A DNA stretch of 64,000 bases from an uncultured Lentisphaeria bacterium (GTDB taxonomy: Bacteria; Verrucomicrobiota; Lentisphaeria; Victivallales; UBA1829), in the NCBI GenBank assembly GCA_905197955.1, contig CAJKAR010000002.1:124001-188000 (forward strand), written 5' to 3'. Numbering within the stretch: the stretch's first letter is position 1; the number at the start of each line of letters is the position of its first letter. Of the stretch, positions 1 to 8,539 are shown piece by piece. The notes beneath the pieces are model-generated. The model saw nothing but the letters and a program-made list of their open reading frames with translations. It ran no database searches and was not told where the DNA came from. The translations under genes were made by a program, and so were the position numbers.

Positions 1-1
1 G

Positions 2-784
2 AACGGCGCGGGAAATGATTTTGTCGTGGCGGCCGATTGTGACGGGAACACTGTGTTGCGATCCGTTCAGTCGATCCGTTTTTTCTGCGACCGCAAGCGC
101 GGCATCGGAGCCGATGGCTTTATTATTCTGAAGCCTCTGTCGGAAAATAAATTGAAGATGGAGTATTTTAATGCCGACGGTTCCCCTGCGGAAATGTGCG
201 GGAATGGTTTGCGCTGTGCAATGGAATTCGCTTCGGAACTGGGTTTGGTCTCCGGCGAGCATGCGGTGTTTCTGACCGGTGCCGGAGAGCTGGAAGCATG
301 GCGTCTGGCACCGGGGCGCGTCCGGACTGGAATGCCTCTGGCTGCGCCGTTCCGGATTCTGACGGTTTGCGGATATACATGCTATCTGACTTCGACTGGA
401 GTGCCGCATGTGGTGGTGCCGCTTCAGAAAACGGAACTGGATGAGATTGAAGTGGATGTCCTCGGACGCGCGATTCGTTTTGCGGAGGAGTTCGCTCCCG
501 GAGGCGCCAATGTGGATTTTGTAGAGATGCCCGATGCCGATACGATTCGGATCCGGACCTATGAACGGGGGGTGGAAGCGGAAACGCTTGCCTGCGGAAC
601 TGGAATGGCGGCGGCGGGGGCGTATGCGTATTTGTATCGCGGTGCGAAGAAGAGCCGTCGCGTGATTTGCGCGGGCGGGGATGTGCTGACCGTGGAGATC
701 AATGCGGAGGGCGATCACTTGAAAGAAATTTTTCTTTCCGGTCCTGCGGAGATCGCCTTCTCCGGAAAAATGGATTTGAAGTGA
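2..784 (+). CDS. dapF: Diaminopimelate epimerase (5' end cut by window)
   Basis: The enzyme interconverts LL- and meso-diaminopimelate, the last step before meso-DAP enters peptidoglycan or is decarboxylated to lysine. The reading frame is open from base 2, and the first visible residues, NGAGNDFVV, match the conserved N-terminal substrate loop, so only about ten codons should be missing upstream. A GTG at 26 is inside this motif and is not the start. Both catalytic cysteines are visible, in EMCGNGLRC near residue 65 and LACGTGMAAAG near residue 200 of the visible part. It ends 25 bases before dapA, so the two probably share a transcript. The visible length (260 aa) fits the family. Confidence 0.95.
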   Translation, partial: NGAGNDFVVAADCDGNTVLRSVQSIRFFCDRKRGIGADGFIILKPLSENKLKMEYFNADGSPAEMCGNGLRCAMEFASELGLVSGEHAVFLTGAGELEAWRLAPGRVRTGMPLAAPFRILTVCGYTCYLTSTGVPHVVVPLQKTELDEIEVDVLGRAIRFAEEFAPGGANVDFVEMPDADTIRIRTYERGVEAETLACGTGMAAAGAYAYLYRGAKKSRRVICAGGDVLTVEINAEGDHLKEIFLSGPAEIAFSGKMDLK

Positions 785-809
785 ACAACATCAGAGATTG
801 GAGATAAAA

Positions 810-1673
810 ATGAAGATTGAAGGACTGTACACAGCACTCATCACACCGTTTTCCAACGGCCGGGTCGATTACGGACGGCTGAAGGAGATCGTGGAACAGC
901 AGATTGCCGGCGGTGTCGACGGCATTCTCCCGACCGGAACAACGGGGGAATCCCCCACACTCTCTGTCGAGGAGCATCTTGAAGTCATTGAAAAAGTGAT
1001 TGAATTTGCAAACGGCAGATGCAGAATCATGGCGGGCACCGGCGCAAATTCCACGGAAGAGGCGGTAAAACTGACGGCATGCGCAAAAAAGATGGGCGCG
1101 GATTCCTCCTTGCAGGTGACTCCGTATTACAACAAGCCGACTCAGGAGGGGTTGTATCGTCATTTTTCCAAAATTGCCGACGACTGCGGACTCCCCATTG
1201 TCCTTTACAATGTTCCCGGCAGAACCGGAACGGCGATTGCCGCCGATACCGTGGCCCGGCTTGCTTCGAATCCGAACGTGATCGCTCTCAAGGAGGCGGG
1301 CGGATCGGTGGAGAGAGTTTCCGAGGTGCTGAATCTCTGTGACATCACGGTGATGTCGGGAGATGACAGTCTGACTCTGCCGATGATGTCGGTGGGTGCA
1401 AAAGGCGTCATCAGCGTTGCGTCCAACATCTTCCCCGCAGAACTGAAGAAGATGGTCGATTTCTGCAATGCAGGCAACTTCGCGGAAGGGTTGAAGATTC
1501 ACAGAAAATTCTATAAGCTCTTCAAGAATCTCTTCCTGGAATCGAATCCGATTCCGGTCAAGGCGGCGATGGCAATGCTCGGCATGATCGAGGAGGAGTA
1601 CCGCCTGCCGCTCTGTCCGGTTTCCGATAAAACAAGAGCGGTTCTCAAGGCGACTCTTGATGAACTGAAATAA
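810..1673 (+). CDS. dapA: 4-hydroxy-tetrahydrodipicolinate synthase
   Basis: This class I aldolase condenses pyruvate with aspartate semialdehyde, the committed step of the lysine/DAP pathway. The product is 287 aa and begins MKIEGLYTALITPF. The ATG at 810 is preferred over an in-frame TTG at 798, because GGAG at 800-803 sits six bases before 810. Visible family motifs are GTTGESPTLS near residue 45, YNVPGRTG with the catalytic tyrosine, and IALKEAGG with the Schiff-base lysine near residue 160. It follows dapF directly and ends just before a clear intrinsic terminator. Confidence 0.97.
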   Translation: MKIEGLYTALITPFSNGRVDYGRLKEIVEQQIAGGVDGILPTGTTGESPTLSVEEHLEVIEKVIEFANGRCRIMAGTGANSTEEAVKLTACAKKMGADSSLQVTPYYNKPTQEGLYRHFSKIADDCGLPIVLYNVPGRTGTAIAADTVARLASNPNVIALKEAGGSVERVSEVLNLCDITVMSGDDSLTLPMMSVGAKGVISVASNIFPAELKKMVDFCNAGNFAEGLKIHRKFYKLFKNLFLESNPIPVKAAMAMLGMIEEEYRLPLCPVSDKTRAVLKATLDELK

Positions 1674-1687
1674 CGGAATTATTTTAC

Positions 1688-1718
1688 GGGGTGCGGCGGT
1701 CGCACCCCTTTTTCTTTT
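1688..1718 (+). terminator. Intrinsic terminator after dapA
   Basis: A perfect 8-bp stem (GGGGTGCG/CGCACCCC) with a five-base loop is followed by TTTTTCTTTT. It lies 14 bases after the dapA stop and should end the dapF-dapA transcript. The ribosome binding site of the next gene follows immediately. Confidence 0.9.
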
Positions 1719-1733
1719 GGAGGCGGTTTTATT

Positions 1734-2921
1734 ATGAAAATAGCCGTTGCTTTTCACTTCCGGCATTCTGCTGGAGATCTTCATGAGTTTCTGCTGTTGA
1801 GAGCTTTTCATCTGGCGGTCCGTTTCCTGAAAGCGGACTGCTTTCTTGTTTCCGGGGTATTTTGTGCGCATCCTGAAGATGCTCGTTTTGTGGAAACGGT
1901 GGAGAAATCCCGTGCGCTTCGGAAAATGACGGCTCCGTTCTTCTGTGTGAATGATGAGGAAGCTCCTTTCCGGGTGCCTGATGCGTCTTCGGAGGAGATT
2001 GAAGGGGGCGGGGGAAAAATGACGGTGGCGGAGTGGCTGAGGAGGATTCGCTGTGCTGTCGGAGAGTTTCCGGAATTTGACAAGCCGCCGTTCGAGTTCC
2101 TGACGGTGGAGGTCGAAGATGGGCGGATTTTCAATCGGATGATTCATCGCGTTTCTCTTCCGGAAGAGGTCATCGGCCGCCTGACTGATTTTCACATCCA
2201 TACGAATCTTGCCTACTGCAGTGAGAATATGACGGTGCCGGATGCGCTTCGCATGGCGCATCTGACCGGTTTGAAGTCGATTCATTTCAGCGAGCACTCC
2301 GGTCAGCTCTATTTCCGGCCGGAAGACTACTGGAAGTTTCAGTGGACCATGAACGGACGCAATACTCCCGGCGGATGTCCGGAGCAGAAACGGATGCCGG
2401 AATATGAGGAGCTTTTCCGCCGTTGCAGCACTTTTTCCGGATTCTCCCACGGATTTGAGCTGGATGTGGATCGCAACTGCACGATTGCTCTGGATGACAA
2501 GGATCGGCATTTGGGGTCTGTGAATCTGGGTGCCGTTCACAGTCTTGACCATAAAGAGGATCTTCCGCTTCTCAAACGCGAATTTCTGGAACGGACGGAG
2601 GCGCTTCTGCGTTATGGGGTTGCGATTCTGGCGCATCCGTTCCGGATCTTCCGCTGGGGGTGCGGCATGCGTGCGCCGGAGGATTTGTTTCTTCCTGTGG
2701 TTTCGCTCTTGAAGAAGTATGGTGTGGCGGCGGAGATTAATTTTCATGGCAATGAACCGTATCCGGAGTTTCTGGAGCTCTGCATTCGGGAAGGTGTGAA
2801 GATTTCGCTCGGAAGTGATTCGCACAATTTGTATGAGGTCGGCTTTTTCCATCCGCATCTGGCGCTCCTCCGGGATCTGGGGGTGTATGACAGGCTGGAT
2901 TCGGTGCTGTTCCGGATGTGA
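1734..2921 (+). CDS. PHP-domain phosphoesterase-like protein
   Basis: The protein has 395 aa. From about residue 150 it shows the metal-binding series of the PHP superfamily: TDFHIHTN (HxH), HFSEHSG, AVHSLDH, ILAHPFR and SLGSDSH near the C-terminus. PHP proteins of this type include histidinol phosphatases and related phosphoesterases. The first 145 residues are not part of the PHP fold and I do not recognise them. No signal peptide is evident. GGAGG at 1719 precedes the ATG. hisC and hisD lie about 31 kb away, so a histidinol-phosphatase role is possible but unproven; the substrate is unknown. Confidence 0.75.
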   Translation: MKIAVAFHFRHSAGDLHEFLLLRAFHLAVRFLKADCFLVSGVFCAHPEDARFVETVEKSRALRKMTAPFFCVNDEEAPFRVPDASSEEIEGGGGKMTVAEWLRRIRCAVGEFPEFDKPPFEFLTVEVEDGRIFNRMIHRVSLPEEVIGRLTDFHIHTNLAYCSENMTVPDALRMAHLTGLKSIHFSEHSGQLYFRPEDYWKFQWTMNGRNTPGGCPEQKRMPEYEELFRRCSTFSGFSHGFELDVDRNCTIALDDKDRHLGSVNLGAVHSLDHKEDLPLLKREFLERTEALLRYGVAILAHPFRIFRWGCGMRAPEDLFLPVVSLLKKYGVAAEINFHGNEPYPEFLELCIREGVKISLGSDSHNLYEVGFFHPHLALLRDLGVYDRLDSVLFRM

Positions 2922-2963
2922 TGGCAGGACCGTTGCCGAGGGAAGGGAGAGGGAGGAATGAAA

Positions 2964-3671
2964 ATGAGAAGAGCGGCAGTCTGTTTCGGTATTTTGTTTC
3001 TGATTCCGGGAATTCTCAGCTTAACTTCCTGTATGTCTGCTCCGGAGATGGAGTCGGAGATGGAATTTTTGGATCTTTCTTCCGGGAACCGGTATTCCGG
3101 AGTCGTGGAACAAAAAAAAACGCCGAAGGGAATCTTGTATTCCGGATTCCGGATTCTGGCGATGCCGGATTCGGAATGGGTGGCGCCCATGCGGTTCCAG
3201 AGGGCGCGGAAAGCGGTGTGGGGACTGGGGGATCCGAAGAATCGTCTGCATACGGTTATTGCAGAAGTCAAAATTTCGGATGTGCTTCCGCGGGAGGCGC
3301 TGGAACATTTTTCCATTTCCACCTTGAAACAGGCGATGCGGCAAAGTCTTGCCCGGAGCTCCGGACGGGTGAAGATGGAATCGTCCGATGTCTGGAGCGG
3401 AGAGCGCTGCGGCTGCCGGAGCGTGGAGTACAAAGCGGAAAGCGTGGATACGGGAAGCCGGCACTCGAAGGCCCGTATGAAACTGTTCATGCGCGGATTC
3501 GTGGTGCTGACGGGGGAGAATCGAATGCTTTCCGCTGTGGTTTCAGAACGGACCGATGTTCCGGATGCGTCGCAGAATTTAAGTGCGGCGGAGGATTTTC
3601 TGGATCGGATTCGTTTCCCGGAGGCGGATGAGAAGACGGAAAAGAGAGAAAAAACGTTTGTGACACTTTAA
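2964..3671 (+). CDS. Hypothetical lipoprotein
   Basis: An N-terminal hydrophobic signal segment ends in a lipobox (LTSC), so the mature protein should be lipid-anchored in the envelope. About 210 residues follow with no motif I recognise. Two ATGs compete, at 2958 and 2964. GGAGG at 2952-2956 is seven bases from the second and nearly abuts the first, so 2964 is chosen. It starts 42 bases after the PHP gene and ends about 20 bases before the serine hydrolase gene, suggesting one transcript. Confidence 0.6.
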   Translation: MRRAAVCFGILFLIPGILSLTSCMSAPEMESEMEFLDLSSGNRYSGVVEQKKTPKGILYSGFRILAMPDSEWVAPMRFQRARKAVWGLGDPKNRLHTVIAEVKISDVLPREALEHFSISTLKQAMRQSLARSSGRVKMESSDVWSGERCGCRSVEYKAESVDTGSRHSKARMKLFMRGFVVLTGENRMLSAVVSERTDVPDASQNLSAAEDFLDRIRFPEADEKTEKREKTFVTL

Positions 3672-3691
3672 AACAATAGGATTTTTTTAAG

Positions 3692-4780
3692 ATGAGCGTG
3701 GAAAAGAATCGAATGCAGGAGGTCGTCCAGGCGATTCTGGACGAGGCCGTTGCAACCGGAGCGGAACGCGGCGCACAGTGCGCGGTGTACTGGAACGGAG
3801 AACTGGTTGTCGATGCGTGGTCCGGGATTCTTGATGCGGAGGGACGACGCAAGGTGAACGGGGACTCCCTGTTCCCGGTGTTTTCGACGGGTAAGGCGAT
3901 TGCCTCCACCGCGGTGCATCGTCTTGTCGAGCAGGGGAAGATCGGGTATGACACCCGTGTTGCGGATGTCTGGCCCGAATTCGGATGCGCCGGCAAGGAG
4001 GAGATCCGTCTGTGGCATGTGATGACGCACCGCACGGGACTTTTCGAGGTCCCCGCCTATCATTCCGACGAGGAACTGACCGACTGGAAGTTGATGTGTT
4101 CCCGCATGGCGAAAATGACACCTGCCTGGGAACCGGGTTCCAAAACACAGTATCAGTCCAGAACCTACTCCTGGCTTCTCGGCGAAACCGCGAGCCGGGC
4201 GGATGGACGCGATTTCCAGACGATCATTCGCGAAGAGGTCATGAAACCCCTCGGAGTCGAAGACTCCATGTTTTTCGGTATCCCGCCCGAGGCGGAAGAG
4301 CGCGTCGCATGGCTTACGCGGGGAGCCGATCTGCCTGTCCCCGCACAAGGAGATGTTCCCCTGGAACAGGATATGAATAAGCCGATCGTCCATCAGGCGT
4401 GTCTGCCCGCGTTCAATGGACTGATGAGCGCCCGTGCGCTTGCAAAACATTATGCCGCGCTGATCGGCGATCTGGAAGGGCACGACGCGCTCCTGAAACC
4501 GGAGACGATTCGTCTGGCGTCGACCCTGAACCGATCCCCGAACGATCCGGCTCCTCTGAAGCCGGGAACCTGGGAGCTCTTTGGTCTGGGCTACGTCCTT
4601 TACGGTCCGAAACACGACTACGGACAGATTTTCGGACATGGCGGTTATGGCGGAGCCGAGGGCATCGTCGATGTGAAAAACCATCTGGTGGTCGCCTATA
4701 CCAAGAATATCATTCATGGCGAAGAACACACTCGCGATAAGATTTATGAAGCCATCGGCATGAAGTCCCGCGACTGGTGA
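3692..4780 (+). CDS. Beta-lactamase-fold serine hydrolase (EstB-like esterase family)
   Basis: The 362-aa product has the layout of class C beta-lactamase-related hydrolases: the SxxK motif (STGK) near residue 66, the YxS-type motif (YQSRTYSW) near residue 153 and an HGG-type motif (GHGGYGG) near residue 313. Such proteins are carboxylesterases, D-aminopeptidases or transesterases; the substrate cannot be told from sequence. There is no signal peptide, so it should be cytoplasmic, which argues against a true beta-lactamase. It ends before a strong bidirectional hairpin. Confidence 0.8.
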   Translation: MSVEKNRMQEVVQAILDEAVATGAERGAQCAVYWNGELVVDAWSGILDAEGRRKVNGDSLFPVFSTGKAIASTAVHRLVEQGKIGYDTRVADVWPEFGCAGKEEIRLWHVMTHRTGLFEVPAYHSDEELTDWKLMCSRMAKMTPAWEPGSKTQYQSRTYSWLLGETASRADGRDFQTIIREEVMKPLGVEDSMFFGIPPEAEERVAWLTRGADLPVPAQGDVPLEQDMNKPIVHQACLPAFNGLMSARALAKHYAALIGDLEGHDALLKPETIRLASTLNRSPNDPAPLKPGTWELFGLGYVLYGPKHDYGQIFGHGGYGGAEGIVDVKNHLVVAYTKNIIHGEEHTRDKIYEAIGMKSRDW

Positions 4781-4820
4781 GACTCCTCTGTCGCAGAACG
4801 GTTATTTTACCAGAGTGAAA

Positions 4821-4855
4821 AAAGCCCGGCGGATTGAAATGATCCGTCGGGCTTT
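4821..4855. terminator. Bidirectional intrinsic terminator
   Basis: A 14-bp stem AAAGCCCGGCGGAT/ATCCGTCGGGCTTT with a seven-base loop lies between two convergent genes. The plus strand runs into TTTCTGTTTTT, and the minus strand into a T-run from GAAAAAAGC. It can serve both the serine hydrolase gene and hppA. Confidence 0.88.
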
Positions 4856-4891
4856 CTGTTTTTCCGATGCGGCGGAGCGCCGCGCATTCTT

Positions 4892-7324
4892 TTATTTCAT
4901 GTTGATGTGGAGAAGCTCCTGAATCATGGGAGAGAACTTCACGATCACGGGGGTGAAGACGATTGCCACCATGCTCATGAGTTTGACCAGAATGTTCAGC
5001 GAGGGGCCGGAGGTGTCCTTGCAGGGATCGCCGACCGTATCGCCGATGACCGCCGCGCCGTGGACGGGATTTTTGGAGCCGTCGGCGAGTTTTTTGCCGC
5101 CGTAGTTTCCTTTTTCGATATGCTTCTTGGCATTATCCCATGCGCCGCCTGCGTTGTTCAGGAGGCAGGCGAGGGAGAATCCCGCGGCGAGTCCGCCGGC
5201 GAGCAGTCCCATGAGTCCGGCCACGCCGAGGACCAGTCCGGTGACGACGGGAACGATGATCGCCAGCAGAGCGGGGAACATCATTTCACGCTGGGCGCCT
5301 CTGGTGGAGATCTCCACGCAGCGGGCGTAATCCGGAGTGGCTTTGCCTTCCATGATGCCGGTGATTTCGCGGAACTGCCGGCGGACCTCTTCCACCATGC
5401 TTCCGGCGGCGCGTCCGACAGCCTTCATGGTCAATGCGCAGAAGACGAACGCCATCATCGCTCCAATGAAGAGTCCGCAGAGCAGGAACGGATTCATGAT
5501 CGTGATATGGAAGTAATCGACGAGAGCGGAGATGTTGTCCACCATCTGATTGTTCAGTTTGGCGAGCATGAGGTTGTCAAAGGTCTGGAACTTGCGGCCC
5601 CAGATTTCGACTTCCTGGATCTCCGCGGCGAGAAGCGCCATGGCGGTCAGCGCGGCGGACCCGATGGCGAATCCTTTTCCGGTTGCAGCGGTGGTGTTGC
5701 CGAGCATGTCGAGGGCATCGGTACGTTCACGGACTTCCGGGGGCAGGTGCGACATTTCCGCATTTCCGCCCGCGTTGTCTGCGATCGGCCCATAGGCATC
5801 TGTTGCAAGGGTGATTCCGAGGGTTGCCAGCATTCCGACCGCCGCGAAGCCGATTCCATAGAGTCCGTGAATCGTACCTCCGCCTTCCGCGATCGTCTTG
5901 AATCCGCCCGCGAACCCGTAAGAGCAGATGATCGCCGCGACCGTTGCCAGAACGGGGATTCCGGCGGAAAGCATTCCGAGAGCAAGACCATCGATAATTG
6001 TTGTGGCGGGGCCCATCTGTGCCTGTGCCGCGAGCTCTTTGGTGGGTTTGTATTCATCGGACGTGTAGTATTCCGTGGAGTAGCCGATGACAACTCCCGC
6101 GATCAGTCCGGAGACCACCGCACCGAAAATTCCCCAGGTGAGGATGCCGCAGAAAACCAGAATCGCGCAGGCAACCAGGATCAGTGCGGAGCTGCCCCAG
6201 GTTCCCGTGCGGAGGGCTTTCAGAAGAGTCATCATGCTCGATCCCTCTTTGCAGCGGACCGAGAAGATTCCGATAATCGAAAGGATGATGCCGATACCGG
6301 CGACGATCAGCGGAGCATTCACGCGGGTGACGATGTCGGCATAGGTGAGTTTGCCTGCGACAACCGGGAGAGCTGCTCCGAGCGCGGAGGTCGCAAGAAT
6401 CGAGCCGCAGTAGGATTCATAGAGGTCGGCTCCCATTCCGGCGACGTCGCCGACGTTGTCGCCGACGTTGTCCGCGATGGTTGCCGGATTTCTCGGATCG
6501 TCTTCCGGAATTCCCGCTTCGACTTTACCGACGAGGTCGGCTCCGACGTCTGCCGCTTTCGTGTAGATTCCTCCGCCGACACGCGCGAAGAGCGCCTGAG
6601 TGGACGCTCCCATTCCGAAGGTCAGCATCGTGGTCGTGATTTCGGTCAGCTTATGGCTGACGTCAAAATTCGGAGCAATCAGTTTAAGTCCGAAAAGATT
6701 GAGTCCGTTTGCCATGTGTTCCGGCGTATAGACCAGTTTGTCGAGAATCAGGTACCATGCGGTGATGTCAAGGAGTCCGAATCCGACCACCACGAGTCCC
6801 ATGACCGCTCCGCTTCGGAACGCAACCTGCAGTCCGCGGTTGAGGCTTTCACTGGCTCCCTGAGCGGTTCTGCTGGACGCCGCCGTAGCAGTCTTCATGC
6901 CGAGGAATCCGCAGAGTCCGGAGAAAAATCCGCCCGTCAGGAACGCAACCGGTACAAACGGGTTCTGAACTCCGCAGATCGCAAGAATCAGAAAAATGAC
7001 AAACAGAATAATGAAGACCAGTCCCACACGGGAATACTGCTGCTTCAGATACGCCATCGCTCCTTCTCGGACATAGCCGGCGATCTCTTCCATGCGCGCG
7101 TTCCCTTTGGGCGCTTTGATCATCAGGTGATAGCAGATATACGCCGCCGCAAGCGCGATCAGTGCACAGATCGGCGCGATCCACCATGCCGCGGTGATGC
7201 CGCTGGAGAGCGGATGAAGTTTCTGCAGAGCGGTGGAGAGTTCTGCAATTCCGGATTGCTGTGCCGCTGCCGGGAAGGCCAGCATGCACAAGGCTGCTGC
7301 TGTTGGCAAAATTCGATTCTGCAC
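4892..7324 (-). CDS. hppA: Membrane-bound K+-dependent pyrophosphatase (ion pump)
   Basis: This integral membrane enzyme couples pyrophosphate hydrolysis to H+ or Na+ export. The product is about 810 aa with many hydrophobic helices. The pyrophosphate site is plain: GADLVGKVEAGIPEDDPRNP, then DNVGDNVGDVAGMGADLYES, and a second acidic set TDAYGPIADNAGGNAEM. The GNTTAATGKG segment carries alanine where K+-independent enzymes have lysine, placing it in the K+-dependent class, which includes the Na+ pumps. The GTG at 7324 is chosen because AAGGA lies seven bases before it. A TTG at 7360 would give 12 extra residues but has no such site. A signal-like first helix (PTAAALCMLAFPAAAQ) follows the start. 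Confidence 0.95.
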   Translation of the reverse strand: MQNRILPTAAALCMLAFPAAAQQSGIAELSTALQKLHPLSSGITAAWWIAPICALIALAAAYICYHLMIKAPKGNARMEEIAGYVREGAMAYLKQQYSRVGLVFIILFVIFLILAICGVQNPFVPVAFLTGGFFSGLCGFLGMKTATAASSRTAQGASESLNRGLQVAFRSGAVMGLVVVGFGLLDITAWYLILDKLVYTPEHMANGLNLFGLKLIAPNFDVSHKLTEITTTMLTFGMGASTQALFARVGGGIYTKAADVGADLVGKVEAGIPEDDPRNPATIADNVGDNVGDVAGMGADLYESYCGSILATSALGAALPVVAGKLTYADIVTRVNAPLIVAGIGIILSIIGIFSVRCKEGSSMMTLLKALRTGTWGSSALILVACAILVFCGILTWGIFGAVVSGLIAGVVIGYSTEYYTSDEYKPTKELAAQAQMGPATTIIDGLALGMLSAGIPVLATVAAIICSYGFAGGFKTIAEGGGTIHGLYGIGFAAVGMLATLGITLATDAYGPIADNAGGNAEMSHLPPEVRERTDALDMLGNTTAATGKGFAIGSAALTAMALLAAEIQEVEIWGRKFQTFDNLMLAKLNNQMVDNISALVDYFHITIMNPFLLCGLFIGAMMAFVFCALTMKAVGRAAGSMVEEVRRQFREITGIMEGKATPDYARCVEISTRGAQREMMFPALLAIIVPVVTGLVLGVAGLMGLLAGGLAAGFSLACLLNNAGGAWDNAKKHIEKGNYGGKKLADGSKNPVHGAAVIGDTVGDPCKDTSGPSLNILVKLMSMVAIVFTPVIVKFSPMIQELLHINMK

Positions 7325-7383
7325 GGTGGATTCCTTTCTTTTGTTTTGTATGAAAAACAATTACAGTAAAACCGCAATCAAGA

Positions 7384-7413
7384 ATAATATCTCATAAAAT
7401 TCAACTTTGTCAA
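7384..7413 (-). promoter_or_regulatory. Sigma-70-type promoter for hppA
   Basis: On the minus strand TTGACA (7413-7408) and TATTAT (7389-7384) are separated by 18 bases, about 60 bases before the chosen hppA start. The match is good, but the assignment rests on sequence only. Confidence 0.55.
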
Positions 7414-7497
7414 ATATTTTTCCCGTGAAACTTTTCCGGAAATCCGGCTTGAAGGGGGGAAAAAGAGGATCAGCCGGTGGATGGGGAGGAGTCGTGT

Positions 7498-7534
7498 CCG
7501 CGGCCCGAGGAAAACACTTTTCTCCGGACCGCGG
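7498..7534 (-). terminator. Strong hairpin after the sugar isomerase gene
   Basis: A 17-bp imperfect stem (outer CCGCGG/CCGCGG, inner GAAAA/TTTTC) with a three-base loop lies 11 bases past the isomerase stop. No U-run follows on the minus strand, so it may be a Rho-assisted terminator or an RNA-stabilising structure rather than a classical terminator. Confidence 0.5.
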
Positions 7535-7545
7535 GCATTGAGATA

Positions 7546-8298
7546 TTAAAGCAGGATGGCTTTCATGATGTCAAGACTGACTTTCAGGTCTTTCAGAGGA
7601 TCATTGAGATGGGTGTCGTGTTCGATGAACGCCCATTTGTCGAATCCGTGCTTTTTGAGAGCTTTGCCGGCGGCTTTGTAATCGAGTCCTGCGTTGCCTC
7701 CGCCGAGTTCGCAGAAGCGCAGACGCTTGTGCCAGACGGGATTTTCACGATCCGTGTAATAGATGTCCTTGAAGTGGACGGCAACAAGGCGGTCGTGATA
7801 TTTTTCGATGGTCCCGACCACATCGCCGCCTTTGGCCGCGTGGAGATGACCGATATCGAGAAGCAGTCCGACTTCCGGACATTCCGTCAGAAACGCATCC
7901 AGCTCCTCCTGCGTTTCGATCCGGGATCCGAGATGGTTATGGATCGCCGCTTTGATTCCGGCGCGTGCACATGCTTTGGCAAAGTCATGGGAGCGGCGGC
8001 AGTAGACGTTGAAATCGACTTCCGGGCTTCCGTCGCCGGGAGTGAGCCAGACATATTCCTTGCCGAGTCCAGCGGTCCATTCGATTCCGGCCGCCGGATT
8101 GGGGCCGCGGCAGGTGGCAAAATCCATATCGAGTCTGCGGTAAAGTGCCGCTTTGGTGAGGGCATCCGCGGCGTTCATCGCTTCCACCCGTTCGATCCCG
8201 TTGAATCCAAGTGCATGGAGGTCTTCCAGACGGGCTCCGATGTCATAAAGTCCGCCGTACCAGACGTTCATACCGTAATCCGCAACTCCGAATTTCAT
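7546..8298 (-). CDS. Sugar phosphate isomerase/epimerase-like TIM-barrel protein
   Basis: The 250-aa protein starts MKFGVADYGMNVWYGG. It has the AP-endonuclease-2-type TIM barrel of xylose isomerase-like proteins: HALGFNGIERVEAMN after the first strand, AAIHNHLGSRIETQEE with metal-type H and E, VGLLLDIGHLHAAKGG, LVAVHFKDIYYTD, and a C-terminal WAFIEHDTHLNDP. These enzymes isomerise or epimerise sugars or inositol derivatives in the cytoplasm. The ATG at 8298 is chosen over an upstream ATG at 8430 because AAGGGCGG precedes it and the fold begins there. The substrate is unknown. Confidence 0.8.
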   Translation of the reverse strand: MKFGVADYGMNVWYGGLYDIGARLEDLHALGFNGIERVEAMNAADALTKAALYRRLDMDFATCRGPNPAAGIEWTAGLGKEYVWLTPGDGSPEVDFNVYCRRSHDFAKACARAGIKAAIHNHLGSRIETQEELDAFLTECPEVGLLLDIGHLHAAKGGDVVGTIEKYHDRLVAVHFKDIYYTDRENPVWHKRLRFCELGGGNAGLDYKAAGKALKKHGFDKWAFIEHDTHLNDPLKDLKVSLDIMKAILL

Positions 8299-8539
8299 TT
8301 TTCCGCCCTTTCTTTTTATTTGCGTTGAAATGGTAGTTTCTGGGGTATTATAGTGCCTTTTCCTCCGTTTTTGTATGGAGAAAGATCGCATAAAAATGGA
8401 GAATCCGATCTTTTTTGGTTCTTTTTTCATCCGGAAAGAAATTTTACCGGAATTTCAGATTGATATCTCTTGCGGAAGATGTATAGTGTAAAAAACGATA
8501 TTTCTTATCAAAAATGAAAAGAAAGGGGAGAGTTTGAGT

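Noticed and set aside
699..2858. 719-codon frame on the minus strand
   Set aside because: It runs antisense across dapA and the PHP gene and has no domain or ribosome binding site.
4907..7369. 820-codon open frame on the plus strand
   Set aside because: It lies fully antisense to hppA, and its His/Asp/Gly-rich translation is the mirror of a membrane protein gene.
8370..8378. TTTGTATGG, a half-site of the first LacI operator, upstream of the sugar isomerase gene
   Set aside because: Only one half-site is present, without the inverted partner, so it may be chance.
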